From Streptomyces sp. XY006 (GTDB lineage: Bacteria > Actinomycetota > Actinomycetes > Streptomycetales > Streptomycetaceae): a stretch of DNA of 64,000 nt. A program made the translations under genes and the position numbers. Positions 16,679 through 24,492 of the stretch are shown one piece after another. Location: assembly GCF_002237655.1 (NCBI RefSeq), contig NZ_NOKT01000001.1, positions 248,001 through 312,000 on the forward strand, read 5' to 3'. Position 1 is the stretch's first letter, and each line of letters opens with the position of its first letter. Below the pieces are notes generated by a model. It saw only the letters and a list, made by a program, of their open reading frames with translations, had not been told where the DNA came from and made no database searches.

Positions 16679-17644
16679 TCAGTCCTCCTGGCGGAAGAGA
16701 CGCAGTTGCACGAGCGAGACGACGATGACGAGGGCGAAGAAGAGGTAGGAGACGGCGGAGGCGTAGCCGAGCCGGTAGCCGGTGAACCCGACGTCGTAGA
16801 CGTATTCCAGGACCGGGCGGGTCGAGCCGTTGGGTCCGCCCTTGGTGAGGATGTAGATCTGGTCGAACACCTTGAGCGAGGCGAGGATCTGGAGCATCGC
16901 GACCAGCGCGGTGGTGCGGCGCAGCTGCGGCAGCGTGATGGACCACAGGCGCCGCCAGGCTCCGGCGCCGTCCAGCGCCGCGGCCTCGTAGGAGGTCGAG
17001 GGCAGGGACTGCAGCGCGGCGAGGTAGAGCAGGAAGTTGAAGCCGACCGTCCACCAGACGGTGAGGGCGGCGATCGACCACATCGCGACGGACTCGTCGG
17101 AGAGCCAGCCGACGGGCCCCACACCGAGGGTGTCGAGGAACTGGTTCGCCAGTCCGAGCTCGGGCTGGTAGAGCCAGGTCCAGATCAGCGTCACCACGGT
17201 CACGGGCAGCAGATAGGGAGCGAAGAAGGCCAGTCGCCACACCCACTGCCCGGCGATGCCGCTGTGCACCAGCAGCGCCATCGCCAGAGCGATCAGCACC
17301 AGCGGGACACTGGACAGGGCGGTGAAGACGACCGTGTTGCCCAGGCTGCTCCAGACGTCCGGATCACCGAACGCCTCGGCGTAGTTGTCGAAGCCGACGA
17401 ACGTGGTGTCGCGCAGGGCCAGTGAGCTGTCGGTGAAGCTCATCCAGAGCCCGTGCAGGATGGGCCACACGAGGAACACGGCGAAGACGAGCGAGAACGG
17501 CAGGACGAAGACGAGGCCGGGGCCGTGCGAGGTCCGTCCGCCTCTGCGGCCGATACGGCCGAGGCCCCTGCGGCGGAGGCCGCCGGTACGCTCGGGGGCC
17601 GGGCCGCTCACGGCATCGGCACCAGCGGGTGCGGTGGTGGTCAC
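16679..17644 (-). CDS. Carbohydrate ABC transporter permease (MalF-type of pair)
   Basis: The protein is 321 residues. The GTG at 17644 is preferred because AGGAAG is about 8 bases upstream; a GTG at 17653 is in frame but too close to that site. A 30-residue basic tail precedes six membrane helices (first: GLVFVLPFSLVFAVFLVWPI). The EAA loop reads YEAAALDGAGAWRRLWSITLPQL. It has the FDQIYILTKGGPNGST segment found in MalF-type sugar permeases (UgpA/LacF group). It lies 21 bases after the binding-protein gene, in one operon. Confidence 0.92.
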   Translation of the reverse strand: MTTTAPAGADAVSGPAPERTGGLRRRGLGRIGRRGGRTSHGPGLVFVLPFSLVFAVFLVWPILHGLWMSFTDSSLALRDTTFVGFDNYAEAFGDPDVWSSLGNTVVFTALSSVPLVLIALAMALLVHSGIAGQWVWRLAFFAPYLLPVTVVTLIWTWLYQPELGLANQFLDTLGVGPVGWLSDESVAMWSIAALTVWWTVGFNFLLYLAALQSLPSTSYEAAALDGAGAWRRLWSITLPQLRRTTALVAMLQILASLKVFDQIYILTKGGPNGSTRPVLEYVYDVGFTGYRLGYASAVSYLFFALVIVVSLVQLRLFRQED

Positions 17645-17665
17645 GTGGGTCACTTCCTCTGCTCG

Positions 17666-19027
17666 TCAGGCGACCGGGTTGGGCTGCCGGAGCAGCGCGT
17701 CCGCCTCGCGGACCATCTGGCGTACCGCCTTCTCGGCGGAGGTGTTGCCCAGCAGCGCCGACTGCAGCGGCTGGCACATCCGGTTCTGGAAGTTCGAACC
17801 GGCCCCGGCGAACCAGTTCGGCGGGTCGAGGACCGCCACCTCGGCCGCCCCCGCGTAGGAGGACTGCGGGTCCAGGGCGGCGTACTGCGGTTCCGCGAGG
17901 ACGGGCTGGTAGGCGGGGATGTGGCCGGCGCTCGCCCAGGTGAGGCTCTGTTTGACCATCTCCGCGACGTACCGGTGGGCCCGGCGGCGCCGCGCGGGGT
18001 CGGGGTTCTTCTGATGCGGAAGGACGAAGGCGTGGCTGTCCGTGTAGACGGCCGGCTTGTCGAAGACCTGCGGGAACGGTGCGGCGCCAAGAGGGATGCC
18101 GGACTTCTTCAGCGTCGGCAGCTCCCACTCGCCGAGCATCACCATGCCTCCCCGGCCGCCGAGGAAACCGGCCAAGGCGCCGTAGTAGTCCAGGTTGTTG
18201 GGATTAGTGCGGCCGTCGAACAACTGCTGCATGAAGGTGACCACGCGGACGGCCGCGTCGACGTCGATCCGCGGCGGGCCGCCGTCGGGCAGGGAGAACG
18301 CGGCGCCGGTCTGGGCGTAGAGGGCGGCGAACTGCCGCCAGGTCTGGGCCGTGTCGGTGACGTGGCCGAACAGGATGCCCTTCTGCCCGGTCGCCTCGGC
18401 GAGCGCCTTGCCGGCGTCGAGCAGGGCGTCCGGGGAGCCCATGGGGGCCAGTTCACCCGATGAGTCGAGCAGGCCCGCCTTGTCGGCGGCCTCCTTGTCG
18501 TAGAACACGATGAAGGGGTGGACGTCGAGCGGGATGGCGAAGACGGTGCTGTCGTGCTGCGTCCGGGCCCAGACGGCCGGTGCGAAGTCCTGCCGGCGGA
18601 CGCCGAACTCGGCGAGCAGGTCCAGGTCGAAGGGGTCGAGGAGACCGCCGGGCGCGTAACCGGCCAGCCGGGAGAGGTGCATGATCGCCACGTCCGAGGC
18701 CCGGCCGCCGGCGGCCGACATGGCGAGTTTCGTGTAGTACGACGGCCCCCAGTCCAGGATCGTGCGCTGCACCTCGAATCCCTCCGGGCCTGCGGAGACG
18801 GCCTTGATCATGTCGTCCATGAGCATGCCGTCACCGCCTTGGAACAGGTCCCAGACGCTCAGCGCCGAGGCGTCCGCGGCGGCCGGTGAGGCGCAGCCGG
18901 ACAGCGGGCCGGCGGCGAGCACCGCCCCCGCGGCGGCCGTGCCGTGACGCAGGAGCCGGCGGCGGGTGAGAGCAGCGCCCGCACCGGAGGCGGGCGTTGG
19001 GGGTGGGGCAGAGGGGTGGGTGAACAT
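17666..19027 (-). CDS. Sugar-binding lipoprotein of the LacI-controlled importer
   Basis: The protein is 453 residues. The ATG at 19027 has GGAAGG 9 bases upstream. The N-terminus is a Tat-like TRRRLLRHG followed by a hydrophobic stretch and a lipobox ending L-S-G-C, so it is exported folded and lipid-anchored. The rest is a family 1 extracellular solute-binding protein (SVWDLFQGGDG, LAGYAPGGLLDPFDLDLL, FYDKEAADKAGLLD, NPNNLDYYGALAGFLGGRGGMVMLGEWE). It begins an operon with two permeases and GH2, and its promoter region holds operator copy 2. The ligand is probably the product of the secreted Asp-box glycosidase (inferred from the shared operator). Confidence 0.9.
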   Translation of the reverse strand: MFTHPSAPPPTPASGAGAALTRRRLLRHGTAAAGAVLAAGPLSGCASPAAADASALSVWDLFQGGDGMLMDDMIKAVSAGPEGFEVQRTILDWGPSYYTKLAMSAAGGRASDVAIMHLSRLAGYAPGGLLDPFDLDLLAEFGVRRQDFAPAVWARTQHDSTVFAIPLDVHPFIVFYDKEAADKAGLLDSSGELAPMGSPDALLDAGKALAEATGQKGILFGHVTDTAQTWRQFAALYAQTGAAFSLPDGGPPRIDVDAAVRVVTFMQQLFDGRTNPNNLDYYGALAGFLGGRGGMVMLGEWELPTLKKSGIPLGAAPFPQVFDKPAVYTDSHAFVLPHQKNPDPARRRRAHRYVAEMVKQSLTWASAGHIPAYQPVLAEPQYAALDPQSSYAGAAEVAVLDPPNWFAGAGSNFQNRMCQPLQSALLGNTSAEKAVRQMVREADALLRQPNPVA

Positions 19028-19145
19028 CGCGGACCTTCCGACGGCCGGACACGCATGCCGGACCGGCGGGAAACACCCGGGAGGGGTGCCGCACCGCATG
19101 GGTCAGGCGAGGGGCGCACCGGAGGCGCCGATGCGATGGCTCGTT

Positions 19146-19163
19146 TTTACATCGATGTACATT
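19146..19163. promoter_or_regulatory. LacI-type operator copy 2, shared divergent control site
   Basis: Identical over 18 bases to the site at 12158-12175 (TTTACATCGATGTACATT; palindrome 19148-19159). It lies between the importer operon (start 19027, minus) and the LacI gene (start 19284, plus), placed to repress both. Confidence 0.88.
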
Positions 19164-19283
19164 GGCTGTAAAGAGCCTGAGGCACGGCCGGAATCCGAGG
19201 GCCGACCGGACCGGGGAGCGTGCCGCCGTTCCGCGACCAGCCGGAACATATACTCGGCAGCGCGGTGGGGCAGGGAGGTTCCG

Positions 19284-20366
19284 GTGGCACGACCGAAGAT
19301 CAAGGACGTCGCGCGTCTCGCGGGTGTGTCGGAGAAGACGGTGTCCAACGTCATCAACGACTACGCCCACGTCTCCGACCGGACCAGGCGCGCCGTCCGC
19401 GACGCCATCGAGGAACTCGGCTACAAGGTGAACCTGGCAGGCCGCCATCTGCGCCAGGGCCGCACCGGCATCATCGCTCTCGTCATCCCCGAACTGGACG
19501 TGCCGTACTTCGCGGAGCTCGCCCGGCACGTCATCCGCGAGGCGGAGCGGCGCTCCCTGACGGTGCTGATCCACCAGACCGCCGCGGACCGCGATCACGA
19601 GCTGGCGGCGCTGACCGGCTTCGGCTCCAGCTTCGTCGACGGGGTGATCCTCAGCCCGCTCGCCCTCACCGCGGACGACCTGCGTGAGCGGGCCGGCGCC
19701 CCGCCCACCGTCCTCATCGGCGAACTGCTGGAGGAAGGCGCCGATCACGTCGCCATCGACAACGAGAAGGCGGCACGCGAAGCGACCGAGCACCTGCTCG
19801 GCATGGGGCGCCGCTCCATCCTGGTCATCGGCGGACGCGACGACGCGGCTCCGGGCACGGCCGAGGCCCGGACCCGCGGCTACCGCGCCGCGCTCACGGA
19901 AGCGGGCATCGCCCACGACCCGGCCGCGCTCCTGCCCGTCACGTCCTTCCGCATGCCCGACGGCGCCGAGGCGGTGACCCGGGTGCTGAGCGAGGGCGTC
20001 CGCCCCGACGCGCTGCTGTGCCTCAACGACCAGTTGGCCCTGGGCGCGTTGCGGGCCCTGCACGAGCACGGCGTCCGGGTTCCCGAGGAGGTCGCCGTCA
20101 TCGGCTTCGACGACGTCGAGGCCGGGCGCTACAGCGTCCCCACCCTGAGCACCGTCGCCCCGGACAAGGCCGCGGTCGCCCGGGTCGCCGTCGCACTGCT
20201 GCAGCGCCGCATGGACGAGGCGGCGGGCACCACCGCGGCGGACGCCTCATCGGCCGACGCGCGATCGCCGCAGGACCTCGTGGTGGCGCACCGGCTGGTG
20301 TTGCGGGAGAGCACGGAGGGGGCCGCCGGGTCGAGGCCCGCGGGCGCGCGGCCGGCGCCGGCCTGA
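19284..20366 (+). CDS. LacI-family repressor of the GH2/importer/glycosidase regulon
   Basis: The protein is 360 residues from a GTG at 19284 behind GGGAGG. The N-terminal HTH and hinge are textbook (ARPKIKDVARLAGVSEKTVSNVINDYAHVSDRTRRAV, then LAGRHLRQGRTG). The periplasmic-binding-protein-like effector domain runs 62-330 (IALVIPELDVPYFAELARHV, DGVILSPLAL, PDALLCLNDQLALGALRAL, AVIGFDDVEAG). A Pro/Ala-rich tail follows residue 340. It is divergent from the binding-protein operon and its own promoter overlaps operator copy 2, so autoregulation is likely. By location it should respond to the imported sugar. Confidence 0.93.
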   Translation: MARPKIKDVARLAGVSEKTVSNVINDYAHVSDRTRRAVRDAIEELGYKVNLAGRHLRQGRTGIIALVIPELDVPYFAELARHVIREAERRSLTVLIHQTAADRDHELAALTGFGSSFVDGVILSPLALTADDLRERAGAPPTVLIGELLEEGADHVAIDNEKAAREATEHLLGMGRRSILVIGGRDDAAPGTAEARTRGYRAALTEAGIAHDPAALLPVTSFRMPDGAEAVTRVLSEGVRPDALLCLNDQLALGALRALHEHGVRVPEEVAVIGFDDVEAGRYSVPTLSTVAPDKAAVARVAVALLQRRMDEAAGTTAADASSADARSPQDLVVAHRLVLRESTEGAAGSRPAGARPAPA

Positions 20367-20405
20367 GCAGGGCCGCGCACCACAGACTGTCCGGCCGGCC
20401 GACCC

Positions 20406-20437
20406 GTCGGTCAGTCGGTTAGTCGGTTAGTCGGTCG
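20406..20437. repeat. 8-base tandem repeat (GTCGGTYA, four copies)
   Basis: Four consecutive GTCGGT-ending units at 20406-20413, 20414-20421, 20422-20429 and 20430-20437. The third copy supplies the TAA stop (complement at 20427-20429) of the thioesterase gene, so the array sets that protein's C-terminus and slippage there would change it. Confidence 0.7.
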
Positions 20438-20951
20438 GCCTGTCGGCCGGTACCGGGAAGAGCATGCAGCTGCTGGTGGCGTGGGCCAGCAACCGGTCGT
20501 CGGAGTCGCGGAGTTCGGCTTGGGCGAGGGCTGTGCGGCGGCCGAGGTTGAGGATCGTGCCGACGGCACGGATCTTGCCGCTGTCGACCGTGACCGGACG
20601 GAGGAACTTCACGTTCAGGTCGATCGAGGTGTAGGCCGTGCCCAGGGGCAGCGCGGACTGCACCGCGCAGCCGGCCGCCGAGTCGAGGAGCGTGGCGTAG
20701 ACACCGCCGTGGACGCTGCCGATGGGGTTGTAGTGCTCCTCGCCCGGCACCAGCGCGAAGACGGCCCGGCCGTGCTCGGCCTCTTCGAGGGTGAAGCCGA
20801 GCGCCCGGGCGATCGGTGGGGCGGGCAGACGCCCGTCCAGGATCTCGCGGAGGAACGCGAGGCCGCTGTGCTGAGCGACGGCACCGGCGGAGACCCGGGG
20901 GTCCTCCCAGTCGAACGTGCGTGACCTGCGCATTCCCGCTCCCTGCTGCAT
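20427..20951 (-). CDS. PaaI-family hotdog thioesterase
   Basis: The protein is 174 residues with a single hotdog fold: HYNPIGSVHGGVYATLLDSAAGCAVQSALPLG (central helix with the H-G-G-x-x-x-x-x-x-D active-site pattern), TSIDLNVKFLRPV and LAQAELRDSDDRLLAHATSSCMLF. Relatives hydrolyse acyl-CoA thioesters, often aryl-CoA. Two starts are possible: 20951 with AGGAGA upstream, or 20933 with GGGAG. It is divergent from an HxlR regulator over a 72-base gap containing repeated boxes, which suggests it is the regulator's target. Confidence 0.88.
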   Translation of the reverse strand: MQQGAGMRRSRTFDWEDPRVSAGAVAQHSGLAFLREILDGRLPAPPIARALGFTLEEAEHGRAVFALVPGEEHYNPIGSVHGGVYATLLDSAAGCAVQSALPLGTAYTSIDLNVKFLRPVTVDSGKIRAVGTILNLGRRTALAQAELRDSDDRLLAHATSSCMLFPVPADRPTD

Positions 20952-21009
20952 CTGGCTTCTCCTGGCGAAGCTAGCCGGGCCGGCATCTGGCTGTCAATGG
21001 TGAAGCCAG
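20948..21009. promoter_or_regulatory. Divergent control region of thioesterase and HxlR genes
   Basis: A 10-base direct repeat GCATCTGGCT occurs at 20948-20957 and 20983-20992, and the second copy forms an inverted repeat with AGCCAG at 21004-21009. TAGGAT at 21012-21017 is a good -10 for the HxlR gene. Likely HxlR dimer sites (inference from position). Confidence 0.55.
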
Positions 21010-21023
21010 CCTAGGATGGGTGC

Positions 21024-21491
21024 ATGAGGTGGTTGGAGACGAGCACGGCGAACTGCACGGTCCAGCGGACCTTGGACCTGGTCGGCGAGAAATGGTCCTT
21101 GCTGCTGCTGCGGGACGCCATGAACGGCGTCAGGCGCTTCGACGACTTCCGTCGTCATGTGGGGCTGTCCGAGGCGGTCCTGGCGGACCGGCTGCGCAAG
21201 CTGGTGGCGGCCGGGATCCTGGAGACCGTCGCCTACCGCGAGCCGGGCAGCCGCACCCGCAACGAGTACCGCCTCACCCGCAAGGGCTGGGACCTGTGGC
21301 CCGCGATGATCGCGCTGAAGCAGTGGGGCGACCGGTACACGGCCGACCCGGAGGGCCCGCCCTTGGCGGTGCACCACGCGGAGTGCGGAGAAGACGTGCG
21401 CGCGGTGGTCGTCTGCGGAGAGGGCCACGGACCTCTGACACCCCCGGAGGCCGGCCTCCGCCCCGGCCCCTCGGCGCGACCCGTCGGCTGA
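21024..21491 (+). CDS. HxlR-family winged-helix regulator
   Basis: The protein is 155 residues. The HxlR signature is intact: C11 in TANCTVQRTLDLVGEKWSLLLLRDAMNGVRRFDDF, then the recognition helix LSEAVLADRLRKLVAAGILE and wing YREPGSRTRNEYRLTRKGWDLWP. The single early Cys is the residue that senses aldehydes or oxidants in HxlR/HypR relatives. The mRNA is probably leaderless or nearly so: the -10 TAGGAT ends 6 bases before the ATG at 21024 and no ribosome-binding site is present. It is divergent from the PaaI thioesterase, its likely target. Confidence 0.9.
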   Translation: MRWLETSTANCTVQRTLDLVGEKWSLLLLRDAMNGVRRFDDFRRHVGLSEAVLADRLRKLVAAGILETVAYREPGSRTRNEYRLTRKGWDLWPAMIALKQWGDRYTADPEGPPLAVHHAECGEDVRAVVVCGEGHGPLTPPEAGLRPGPSARPVG

Positions 21492-21528
21492 CGGGCGGCG
21501 CGGCGCAAGGCATCAGCCGCCGTGGCAG

Positions 21529-21624
21529 CGGCCCCTGACGGTATCGGTCCCTGACGGCATCGGCCCCCGACGGTATCGGCCCCTGACAACACCGGCCCCT
21601 GACAACACCGGCCCCTGACGGTGC
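21529..21624. repeat. 16-base tandem repeat array, six copies
   Basis: Six head-to-tail 16-base units (21529, 21545, 21561, 21577, 21593, 21609), consensus CGGCCCCTGACGGTAT. Copies 4 and 5 are identical to each other and carry a CTGACAACAC variant. The array sits between the HxlR and LacI genes and codes for nothing supportable. No spacer structure, so not CRISPR. Confidence 0.9.
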
Positions 21625-21748
21625 GTCAACCTGTGTGCGCGGCCCCGGAGATCCGCAGACGAGCGGCCGCTGAGCCGGGGGAGGAGCGCACGGCCAGGCT
21701 GCCACCCCGCCCGGCAACTACCGTCCCGGCCAGGCGAGTCGCCCTGTG

Positions 21749-22762
21749 TCAGGAGGACTCGCGCACCACCAGCTCCGTCGGCAGTGTGACCTGCTGCCGG
21801 GGCGCGCCGTGCCGGGTGATGTCGGTCAGGATGCGCGCCATGGTCCGGCCCAGTTCCTCCACCGGCTGGCGGACGGTCGTCAGGGGCGGGTTGGTGTGGC
21901 GGGCGAGGATGGAGTCCTCGAAGCCGACGACGGCGACATCGCCGGGCACCTGCCGTTGCGACCGGCGCAGTTCGGCCAGGGCGCCGACCGCCATGAGGTC
22001 GGAGGCGGCGAAGACGGCGTCCAGGTCCGGGACGCGTTCAAGAAGCAAACGCATGGCGCGGGCACCGCCCTCTTCGGTGAAGTCACCGGCTTCGATCATG
22101 CGGTCGGAGACGGGAACGCCCGCTTCCTCGTGCGCGGTGCGCCAGCCGGCGAGCCGGCTGCGGCCGACGTCCATGTCCAGCGGGCCGGTGATCGTGGCGA
22201 TCCGCCGCCGTCCGCGCTCCAGCAGATGCCGCACCGCCGCGGCGGCACCGCCGGCGTTGTCGGAGTTGACGTAGCTCAGGCGCTCGCCCGCGTCGCGGCG
22301 GCCGGCTAGCACGGTGGGCAGCCCCATCTCCTCCAGCATGCCCGGCAGCCGGTCCTCCGAGTGCACCGAGACGAGCAGCACGCCGTCCACGCGGCGGGTC
22401 GCCACCGACTCGGTCAACTGGTCCCGCTCCGCCTGGTCGCGGACGAGCATCAGCTGCAGCTGGGTGCAGCTGTCGGCGAAAGCGCTGCTGACACCGCGGA
22501 TGAGGGCCGCGAAGAACGGCTCGGAACCGAGCCGGCTCTCCGACTCCGGGATCACCAGGGCCACGGCGTCGGTGCGGTTGGTCACCAGGCCGCGCGCGAC
22601 CGAGTTGGGGACGTAGTTCAGCTCTTTGATCGCCGCCAGGACCCGGGCACGGGCGTCGGCGCTGACCAGGTCCGAGCCGTTGACGACCCGGGACACCGTG
22701 GTGCGGCCCACGCCGGCGCGGGCGGCGACCGTTTTGATCGTGGGACGGCGGTTGCCGCTCAT
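21749..22762 (-). CDS. LacI-family repressor of the beta-glucoside cassette (CebR-like)
   Basis: The protein is 337 residues. The ATG at 22762 is preceded by a strong GGGGGGAG; frame further upstream overlaps the control region. HTH: RPTIKTVAARAGVGRTTVSRVVNGSDLVSADARARV, hinge LNYVPNSVARGL. The effector domain has ALVIPESESRLGSEPFFAALIRGV, DGVLLVSVHSEDRLPGMLEEMGLPTVLAGRR and VGFEDSILARHTNPPLTTVRQP. It is divergent from a binding protein/permease/permease/GH1 set, the arrangement of Streptomyces cebR-cebEFG-bglC, in which CebR is a cellobiose-responsive LacI. Operators resembling the CebR box lie in the intergenic region. The ligand here is inferred. Confidence 0.88.
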   Translation of the reverse strand: MSGNRRPTIKTVAARAGVGRTTVSRVVNGSDLVSADARARVLAAIKELNYVPNSVARGLVTNRTDAVALVIPESESRLGSEPFFAALIRGVSSAFADSCTQLQLMLVRDQAERDQLTESVATRRVDGVLLVSVHSEDRLPGMLEEMGLPTVLAGRRDAGERLSYVNSDNAGGAAAAVRHLLERGRRRIATITGPLDMDVGRSRLAGWRTAHEEAGVPVSDRMIEAGDFTEEGGARAMRLLLERVPDLDAVFAASDLMAVGALAELRRSQRQVPGDVAVVGFEDSILARHTNPPLTTVRQPVEELGRTMARILTDITRHGAPRQQVTLPTELVVRESS

Positions 22763-22911
22763 GTGCTCCCCCCTCGGCGCCGCGGAGGCAGGACCTGCCG
22801 CGGAGGTGACCTGCGGCAATTCTTGCAGACTCGGCGGCCGGCGGAGCACCCGCCCGCCTCGGCGCAGCCGGCCGCCGTCAGCGGCCGCCGCGACGAGTTG
22901 CGTTCAAGTCA

Positions 22912-22940
22912 TTGACAGATCGGCCCCCTCCAACGAGTCT
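22912..22940 (+). promoter_or_regulatory. Candidate promoter of the beta-glucoside importer operon
   Basis: TTGACA at 22912-22917 is a perfect -35; GAGTCT at 22935-22940 is a 17-base-spaced, weaker -10. The expected start near 22947 is directly followed by the twin operators, which suits repression by occlusion or roadblock. Confidence 0.55.
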
Positions 22941-22951
22941 TCGATGCGCGA

Positions 22952-22987
22952 TGGGAACGTGCCCACCCACAAATGGGCACGTTCCCA
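22952..22987. promoter_or_regulatory. Twin inverted LacI-type operators (CebR-box-like)
   Basis: TGGGAACGTGCCCA at 22952-22965 and its exact reverse complement TGGGCACGTTCCCA at 22974-22987, with 8 bases between them. Each is a near-palindrome differing at three positions from the published CebR box TGGGAGCGCTCCCA. The pair also forms one large hairpin with perfect 14-base arms. Confidence 0.8.
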
Positions 22988-23086
22988 ATCTGTGAGCCGT
23001 CAGGAATGTCACCGCTGTAGCCATCGCAGTAGTCAGCGCAGAACTCGTCACTCCGATGTGTCAGCGCGGTCGCTAGGAGGAGATCA

Positions 23087-24397
23087 ATGGGCACTTTCGG
23101 TTCGTTGCGCAGAAGGGCGGTGGCGACGGCCGCGACCGTCGGCGCGCTGGCGCTCGTCGTCGGCTGCGGCGGCAGCGACGACTCCGTCACCGGGGGCGGG
23201 AAGAAGGACGGCAAGGTCACCATCACCATGGGCCTGTACGGCGTCATGGGCATCAAGGAGACGGGCCTGCTGGAGCAGTACGAGAAGGAGAACCCCGGGG
23301 TCGACATCAAGGCGGAGATCGCCGGTGACGAGCAGACGTACTACACCGCGCTGCAGACCAGGCTCGCCGCCGGCAAGGGCCTGAAGGACATCCAGGGCAT
23401 CGAGATCGGGCGCGCCAAGGAGATCACCGACACCCAGGCGGACAAGTTCGCCGACTTCGGCGACGTGAAGGGCACCGACCACTTCCTGCCCTGGAAGGAG
23501 TCGCAGATCAGCACCGGGGACGGCAAGGTGCTCGGCCTCGGCACCGACATCGGCCCCATGGCCGTGTGCTACCGCAAGGACTACTTCGAGAAGGCGGGCC
23601 TGCCCACCGACCGCGAGGAGGTCGCCAAGCTCTGGGAAGGCGACTGGAAGAAGTACGTCGAGGTCGGCCGCACCTTCAAGAAGGACTTCAAGGGCGACGG
23701 CGTCGCCTACATGGACGCGGCCAGCGGTCTGTTCAACGCCATGATCTACGGCCACCCCGAGCAGTTCTACGACGACAAGGGTGAGCTGATCTACGACAGC
23801 AACCCCGTCGTCAAGGACGCCTGGGGCCTCGCCGCCGACGCGGCCGAGGACGGGCTGACGGCCAAGCTCCGCCAGTTCCAGCCCGGTTGGGACCCCGGTC
23901 TGGCCAACGGCACGTTCGCCACGGCCGTGTGCCCCGCGTGGATGCTGAGCCACATCAGCGAGAAGGCCGGCCCGGCGAACAAGGGCAAGTGGGACGTGGC
24001 GAAGGCCCCCAAGGGCGCCAACTGGGGCGGGTCCTTCCTCGGCGTGGTGGAGCAGAGCCCCGTCAAGGAGGAGGCCAAGAAGCTCGTCGCCTGGCTGACC
24101 GCCCCGGAGCAGCAGACCCACATCTTCAAGGAGATCGGCAACATCCCCTCCTCGCGGCAGGCCCTGGACAGCGCGGACGTGAAGGGCGCGAAGTCGGAGT
24201 ACTTCAGCGACGCGCCGATCGGCCAGATCTTCGGAGCCGCCGCTCAGGAGATACCGGACAAGCAGGTGCTCGGCCGCAAGGACGGCACGATCAAGGACAC
24301 CTTCTCCCAGGGACTGACCCTGATCGAGCAGCAGGGCACCGCCCGTGACAAGGCGTGGGAGACCACCGCGGAGCGCATCGAGAAGGCGGTCGGCTGA
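23087..24397 (+). CDS. Sugar-binding lipoprotein, ceb-like importer
   Basis: The protein is 436 residues from an ATG behind AGGAGGA. Signal peptide with a lipobox ending L-V-V-G-C (about residue 31), then a Gly/Asp-rich tether. Family 1 solute-binding features: VTITMGLYGVMGIKETGLLEQYEKENP, DIQGIEIGRAKEITDTQADKFADFGD, GLGTDIGPMAVCYRKDYFEKAGLP, LKDKAWETTAERI-like end. The GIEIGR and GTDIGPMAVCYRKD segments match my memory of CebE-type cello-oligosaccharide binders in Streptomyces. It is the first gene of the operon, with a hairpin between it and the permeases that would raise its yield relative to them. Confidence 0.88.
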   Translation: MGTFGSLRRRAVATAATVGALALVVGCGGSDDSVTGGGKKDGKVTITMGLYGVMGIKETGLLEQYEKENPGVDIKAEIAGDEQTYYTALQTRLAAGKGLKDIQGIEIGRAKEITDTQADKFADFGDVKGTDHFLPWKESQISTGDGKVLGLGTDIGPMAVCYRKDYFEKAGLPTDREEVAKLWEGDWKKYVEVGRTFKKDFKGDGVAYMDAASGLFNAMIYGHPEQFYDDKGELIYDSNPVVKDAWGLAADAAEDGLTAKLRQFQPGWDPGLANGTFATAVCPAWMLSHISEKAGPANKGKWDVAKAPKGANWGGSFLGVVEQSPVKEEAKKLVAWLTAPEQQTHIFKEIGNIPSSRQALDSADVKGAKSEYFSDAPIGQIFGAAAQEIPDKQVLGRKDGTIKDTFSQGLTLIEQQGTARDKAWETTAERIEKAVG

Positions 24398-24416
24398 CCG
24401 TCGGCTCCCCCGTGGT

Positions 24417-24456
24417 CGTCCGTGCCCGCTCCGCCTCCCCGCGGCGGGCACGGACG
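24417..24456 (+). terminator. Intra-operon hairpin after the binding-protein gene
   Basis: Perfect 12-base arms (24417-24428, CGTCCGTGCCCG; 24445-24456) around a 16-base loop, in the 95-base gap between binding protein and first permease. Probably stabilises or attenuates the upstream message. Confidence 0.6.
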
Positions 24457-24492
24457 GCCGGCTCAACCATCCGCTCTCAGGAAGGATTTCCG

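Noticed and set aside
21529..21624. Repeat array considered as a CRISPR
   Set aside because: Units are contiguous 16-mers with no spacers and there are no cas genes.
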